DNA of 64,000 bases from Talpa occidentalis (taxonomy: Eukaryota > Chordata > Mammalia > Eulipotyphla > Talpidae), in the NCBI RefSeq assembly GCF_014898055.3, contig NW_026555331.1, positions 98,912,684 through 98,976,683 of the forward strand, read 5' to 3'. The translations under genes and the position numbers were made by a program. How positions within the stretch are numbered: position 1 is the first letter of the stretch; each line of letters opens with the position of its first letter. Of this stretch, positions 49,901 through 56,613 are shown one piece after another. Below the pieces are notes generated by a model. The model did no database searches, was not told the DNA's origin, and was given only the letters and a program-made list of their open reading frames with translations.

Positions 49901-52900
49901 AGACTAATTATAATAAAGAAAAAAATCAAAATCAGCAAACAACTATAAACCAGAGATACACTACAGGGCGGAATGGGGAGGGGTTGGGGAGGAGAAGAGA
50001 GATTAGGGTCAAAATAAGGGGGGTGGGAATTGTATGGGGAATATAACCAAAATGAAAATGCATACATTGTGCAAAAATGAAAAATGATGTAAAAAGAAAG
50101 AAAGAAAGAAAGAAAATGAAGAATATTTAAAAAAGAAGAAGAAGAAGTAGGCTGGGACAATCATAGGGCTAACCTTGTTTGTTTTCCGTCCCTGTCCTTG
50201 GTTGCCTTTGGTCCAGTATCTTGAAGACCACTGACTCTTGTATTATGTCTATTTATATTTGTTTCAGCTGAAAGGAAAATTCATTTCCTATTACTTCCTG
50301 TTGATCACACTGTATTTCTACAATTGCATATTGAGTTTCCTTCTATTTGTTTTCTTGCACTAACCATTCCTCTTTGTACACTTGAATCTTCTTATCAAGG
50401 TTGTATTTAGCATAATACCTTAGACATATCTCCAAAAATAATTGTTATCTAAAGATAACAATTGCTTTTGATTTCCAAAAGAAAAATGTACCTGTGCTTT
50501 TGTACATTTTGCTGAAGAACCTAACAACGTTTAATTAAATTTTCCTTTGGTTCCTGTTCTAAATTCTTTCCAGAGGTACACATACTGTTCCTTTAGGTCT
50601 TTAAAACCATTTCCCATTTTTCTTTAGTTCTTACAGTATTTTTGTCTGTTGTTCTCTGTTAATCTTCCTGGATCAGGATAAATATATGTAGATTCTTCTT
50701 ATCCTACCACCATCAGGAAAAGGCAGGGTTTATAACCTGTCCTTGGGTGCACTGATTGAATATTTCATTGTTTGAGGTAGCTTTAACCAAAATGCCATTG
50801 AAAAGTTATTAGTCTTATTTTCAAGCAGTAAATTAGTACAGAGTTGATAGCCCAAGTTTATTGAATGAGCAAGGATATGCAAGTGCAACTCATTTTATAG
50901 AAATTGTTAAATTCCAAACACAAAGCTGAAATACAAGACTGACTCATCAAAACTCTGGCAAGTTTACACTTGGATGTTTTTATTTTTATTTTTAAATTTT
51001 TTAAAGATTTATTTATTTATACAAGAACCGGGGTACAGGCCAGACATGCAGGAGAGTGAGAGGATTCACCAGAGACAGGGCAGGGAACAGAACAGGCAGA
51101 CTGGTGAAATACATTGCTGAGGGGAGCAGTGGGCACTACAGGAGAGTCTACTTCACCATGTGGGATTCTCGCTGCCCGGGGGGTATCGAACCCATGCTGC
51201 AGAGGCTGTGGACAGATTCACAGTGCTACAGTCATCCGCCTGTGCCACCAGGGAGGCCCTTTGGATGTTTTTAAAAATGTACATAGTGCTTAAACTAATT
51301 TTAAGTGGCATTGAAATGCTTATCTAGTATAGCCCTGTTAAGTATCTCTACTTCTTTAACACACTGCATGATTTTATAAATAAAAGCTATAATCCTCAGC
51401 ATGCTTTCTGTCTTTTCCTGGTTTCTACTACTTCATTTTCTTTTGATTTATTGTTGTAACCTTTAAAGTTAACAGGATAAAAACAGAGAAAGGTAGTGAA
51501 AAAAAGGAAATACATCATGACCACCTAATAGGAAATACTTGAACACAACAGAAAAACTGCCCACCGGATATATTTTATACTTTTGACAAGATAGGTATAG
51601 TGTCAAGAACTGATATCTGAAAAAGGAAAAGTCACCAGTTCAAATGTGAACATAAACTACAAAGTCAAAATTAGTAAATGCATAAATAAAGCCTACAAGG
51701 CATAAATTATCAAGTAATTGATTGATGTCAAGTAATTTCTTTATAACTTTAACAAATTTTATATTAAAATAACAATGAATATCTTATTCATAAAGCTTGA
51801 TCGTAATTTTTAAAAGTACTTCTAACTTGCATAGCAAAATATATAAAAGATTGAAGTGACTTTATGAGCATTTAATAATTAATATAGGATGGGGTCTCCA
51901 ACTGAACCAACTGCATAAGTTCCACAGACTCTCTCTCTCTCCAGGTGGCTAGTCTGTGTAACAGTAACTCTGAAATTCTTGTGAGGGGTAGGAGGAGAGG
52001 AGCAAGTACTGTGAACTTAGTTTGCTAGAACTACCATAACAAAGTACCACTGACTAGGTGACTTAAACAACAGGAATTTATTGCCTCATAGTACTAGAGA
52101 TTAGAGGTCCAAGATCCACGTATTAGAAGGATTGTTTTCATTCTGAGTTCTCTATCCTTGACTTGTAATGATTTGCTTTAACTACCAGGCAAGATGCTAG
52201 GTACCTTCACACAGTCTTTCTTCAGTGTGGGTGCAAGAAATCTTCCGAATTTTTTGTTCTTGTAAGAACACCAGTCTTACTGTATTAAGACTCCCCATAA
52301 AGACTGCCTTTTAATTTAATTACCTCTTTAAATACTTTGTCTCCAAATACAGTCACATTCTGAGTACATGGTAGGGGGTCAGGAATTCAACATAGGAATT
52401 TTGGAAGGGGACATAATTCAGCCCACAACATACACCATCATCTGTTATCTTTAAACTCTTGAGACACACAGTAAAACTCAGCATTAAGTGCCAAATGACA
52501 TTCTTATTTCAGCCTCGCAGTTCTTAGAGTTAGAACATAATACACTAAGACACTTAAAATAGATTTTTTTTTGTCTTCCTTAGCTTTCAGCATGTAATGG
52601 TTTTTGGTGTTTGCTGTTGTTACTTGGTTTTACTTTTTTGAAGTTGTCTTTGATAGTTTAGTGAGAAATAACAGATCATTGGCAAATACAGCCTCAAAAC
52701 TGAAACCATGAAAGTATTTTTAGGAATAAGGTAAAATCTCTGGTGGAGGAGAGAGTTTTCTTATTGTTGTCATTTTAATGATGATTCTAATTTGAGGGTA
52801 CTTTAGTAGAAATTGGTGTAATCTTTTAAAGAAGCAATTTGATAATATCTATTAAAAATGTAAGCATACCTACCCTTTAACATATAGTTCCAGTCTAAGA

Positions 52901-55900
52901 ATTTAACATTAGGAAATAAAAGATGAGCACAAATATTTTACACGAAGATATCCAGTGTATATTTTTTAAGTGAAAAATTGGAAATATTCTAAATATTTTT
53001 GAAGAAAACTTAGTGACCCAAGAAAAAACTGACATTATGAAATGAAGGGATGAAAGCAGTATATAAAGCAACCTACACACAATAATCCTAATCTAAATGT
53101 GCATATGTATTAATAAATCAAGATAAAAGGTGGTATTTCATTTCAAATAGTCTGTGTCAGTCTTGCTTCTATACAGTTTTCTATGGTGTCCCTCTAAACT
53201 AAAAGCTAGTTCTTTTGGACTTCTCAGTATTGAACATGATAGAAAAATTGTAATAATTCATTAGCAGAGGGTTGAAAATATATGCATATTATTTAATCTC
53301 TAAGTATAAATTCAAAGTAAAAATCTAAGTATTAACCCTAAGATTGAAACTGTAGTAGGAATTCTTGAAAATTTGAAATTAGCTAAGTTTTTTTTCCCAA
53401 AACATGTCTGATTGCAGGCAACAGGGTCAAGGATTGGTGTCTTAACACAAAATGCAACTAACATGGGACTGTCAGTTATCATTTCCTTCATATATGGATG
53501 GGAGATGACACTCTTGATTCTGAGTATTGCTCCTGTACTTGCACTGACAGGAATGATTGAAACTGCAGCAATGACTGGATTTGCCAACAGGGATAAGCAA
53601 GAACTTCAGCATGCTGGAAAGGTACAGTAAAGCCCATTCTTACCATCACAACATTTTAAGAGAAAACCAGAGCTCCCATCTTTATATATTAACCACATTT
53701 TTTAGAAACTGTAAAGTGGTGTATACATATATAATACACACAGAGAGCAGTTTAGGATGGGGTGTTGCTATGTTATAGATATGTGGTGCATAATTTAGAG
53801 CATGGAGTCAAATTTAGTGAGTTAGAATTCAGATTCTATCACTGACAAATGTGTAATATAAGCAAGTTATATCAACCCTGTTAGACCTCAATTTATTCCT
53901 AAAGTGTACTAAAGATTTTTTAGTACATGAAACACCTACCATTATAATATGCAAAACACTTAGAATACTGTTTGAAAGACACTAAGTACACCATAATGCC
54001 AGTTGATTGTACTGTTAGCATATCATGGGTAAATTTGATACCATCATGATTCCCCGTTCTCTGGTTGTTATATGATTAAATTTTCCTGAACAATTCCGGG
54101 TATTCTGTTTTTCAAAATAAACAATAAAATGTAATAGTTACTGAATACAAGGCAATGGGCTAATATTCATAGTCCCTAAAATAAGATATTACAGGTAAGG
54201 ACCATTTTTATTCTGATTAAAGTGAAAATTGTATTTAATTACCTGGAAAAATGCTTTGATATAGTTAAGTTTCTCAGAATCAAATTCATAAAAATAATCA
54301 TGCCATTGGAGACTTAGAGAATCATTAGAATTGCAAGATCATAACATCTAAGAACTGAAAGTGATGTCATTCGATCTAATCACACACCCAAAGTCAGAAT
54401 CCCTGTACAACATACTTGTCAAGTATACACGCATCGTCTACTCACTCCTTCCTTCTAGTCTCAGGCAGTGCATTACTTTCCAGATTGTCTACCCTTGGAA
54501 ACCCTTGAAATATAAGCAGTTTTGTTTTGTTTCTTTATTTTATGGCCTTCTATCTTATTCTTCTTGATTTTCATCTTGGTAGAAATCCAAAGTCCATTTC
54601 TCCTGACAGCCTTTCAGAAGCTATATCATGTAAATGAGTTTTATCTAGGGCATCCATCCCCAGTTTTTTAAGCCACCCCTCTCATGATACAGTTTCAAAT
54701 ATCTTTACTACATTGGTGAACATTCTCTGAACATGAAAATGATTTTAATATCATTTATGGCCTGCATCATAGAGGCTGTCACTGTTGATACATTATATTT
54801 GGCTTGTATACTCATGAATAGGGATACCAAGTGATTGGCTCAGAGAAATCTAGTTTTTGTGCCCTTTGGACCTTTCCACCTTTCTTGCCCTATTGAAGGA
54901 TAGGGCAGTACAGGCTGAACTACATATATGTATTTGCCTTAGAGATAGTGAATAATTTTTAACCTCCCTGTTTGTAAAATATCACGAATTCCTAATTAAC
55001 AGGACCCTAATTATTTATTTTCATTCACCTTATTTTTTATGTCATGAGTTTTAGTTGTATATGTCCCCAGTATAAGCATCTAGCACTCATTCAGAAAAAG
55101 TTTACCCATTACTAATTTTATTTTATTATTTTACCCATTCTAAATGTCATTATCCTATTTTACAAGATAGCAACCGAAACTGTGGAGAATATACGTACTA
55201 TAGTGTCATTAACAAGAGAAAAAGCCTTTGAACAAACATACGAAGAAACTCTTCAGACTCAGCACAGGTAATTGTAGATTCATTCCAACTTCATTAACAA
55301 TCATTTGTTCCTACAAAAGCAGTACTCCTGAATCTCTTTGGTGGTTTACTCTAGAATTTGCTCTAGAATCTTTCCTGATGGCATATCACATTTTCTCATA
55401 TGACTTCACCAAAAGAAGACTGGAAGAGGAATCAAAGGCAAATACAGTTACAATAAATGTTTTTTAATTCCCCCCACACTACTATGTACTGTCCATTACC
55501 ATGTATTATCCATTATCAAGTCTACACCTTTTTTAATATTCCTAACACAGGGCCTCCCCTGGGGGTGCAGCGGTTGAGCGCTGGGTTGCGAAGCTGCCCG
55601 CAGCCTCTGCAGCACCAGTTCGATCTCCGGCTGCTCCCCAGCCACTGGAGGAGGGTCCCACATGGCATGCAGACCACTCCTGCCACCCTCTGCTCCCCTC
55701 AGCAGTGTATTTTCAGTCAGTCTGCCTGTTCTGTTCCCCACTCTCTCTCTGGTGGATCCTCTCACCGCCGCCACACCTCTGGCCTGTATTCCAGTTCTTG
55801 TATGCATAAATAAATAAATCTTTAAAAAAAAGAGAGAGAGATAAAACATTCAAGAAAAAATATGAGATTATTCAGTCCCTTACATTGAATCCTTCAAATA

Positions 55901-56550
55901 GTTCACATTTTAACACAAGTTACACACAATAAATGTGATCACTCCTTTAAATTTTAAACTAGTCTTGCTTATCACATTTACTTAGTAATGCACTTTGTAG
56001 TCCTTTATCAGAGAGATAGCTTTGTGTTCTTTTCTATTCATACTTGTGGTTGATACCACCCTTTCGTTTTGCTATTTATTCTGTTAGTGTAAGATTACCG
56101 TAGAAAATAGGTCTCAATACGTCTAGACCAATTCTCTTTAACTCTTTCATTAGCTGTCCTTTCTCAAACCTTGTACACTCACTTGAAAGTATACAGAAGC
56201 AATGTTACACTGACGTATAAAGTATATAAAGAGAAAATTAGTGTTTTTTGTTTCTCTATAATTCTCAGCGGTTTTCTTTAATTTTTAGAAAAATGTATGT
56301 CGGGCCTCCTCGGTTGCGCAGTGGTTGAGTGCTGGGTTGCGAAGCTGCCTGCAGCCTTTGCAGTGCCGGTTCGATCCCCGGCTGCTCCCCGGCCACCGGA
56401 GGAGGGTCCCACATTGGCTCGCAGACCTCTCCTGCCGCCCGCTGCTCCCCTCAGCAGTGTACTTTGGTCCTTCTGCCTGCTCTGCTCCCCGCTCTGGCTC
56501 TGGTGAATTCTCTCACCCTCCCGCGCTTCTGACTGTACCCAGTGCTTGTA

Positions 56551-56613
<63 letters not shown>

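Larger units (their letters stand above)
45381..53417 (+). other. ABCB5: ABCB5 intron, 8.0 kb
   Basis: SINEs at 45957, 46377 and 50982. A repeat-poor block at 46650-49560, an AT microsatellite near 49590-49720, an L1 tail 49864-50141, unassigned 50160-50970 and 51270-52000, an LTR-like repeat 52010-52432, unassigned to 53417. It ends GATTGCAG. Confidence 0.85.
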
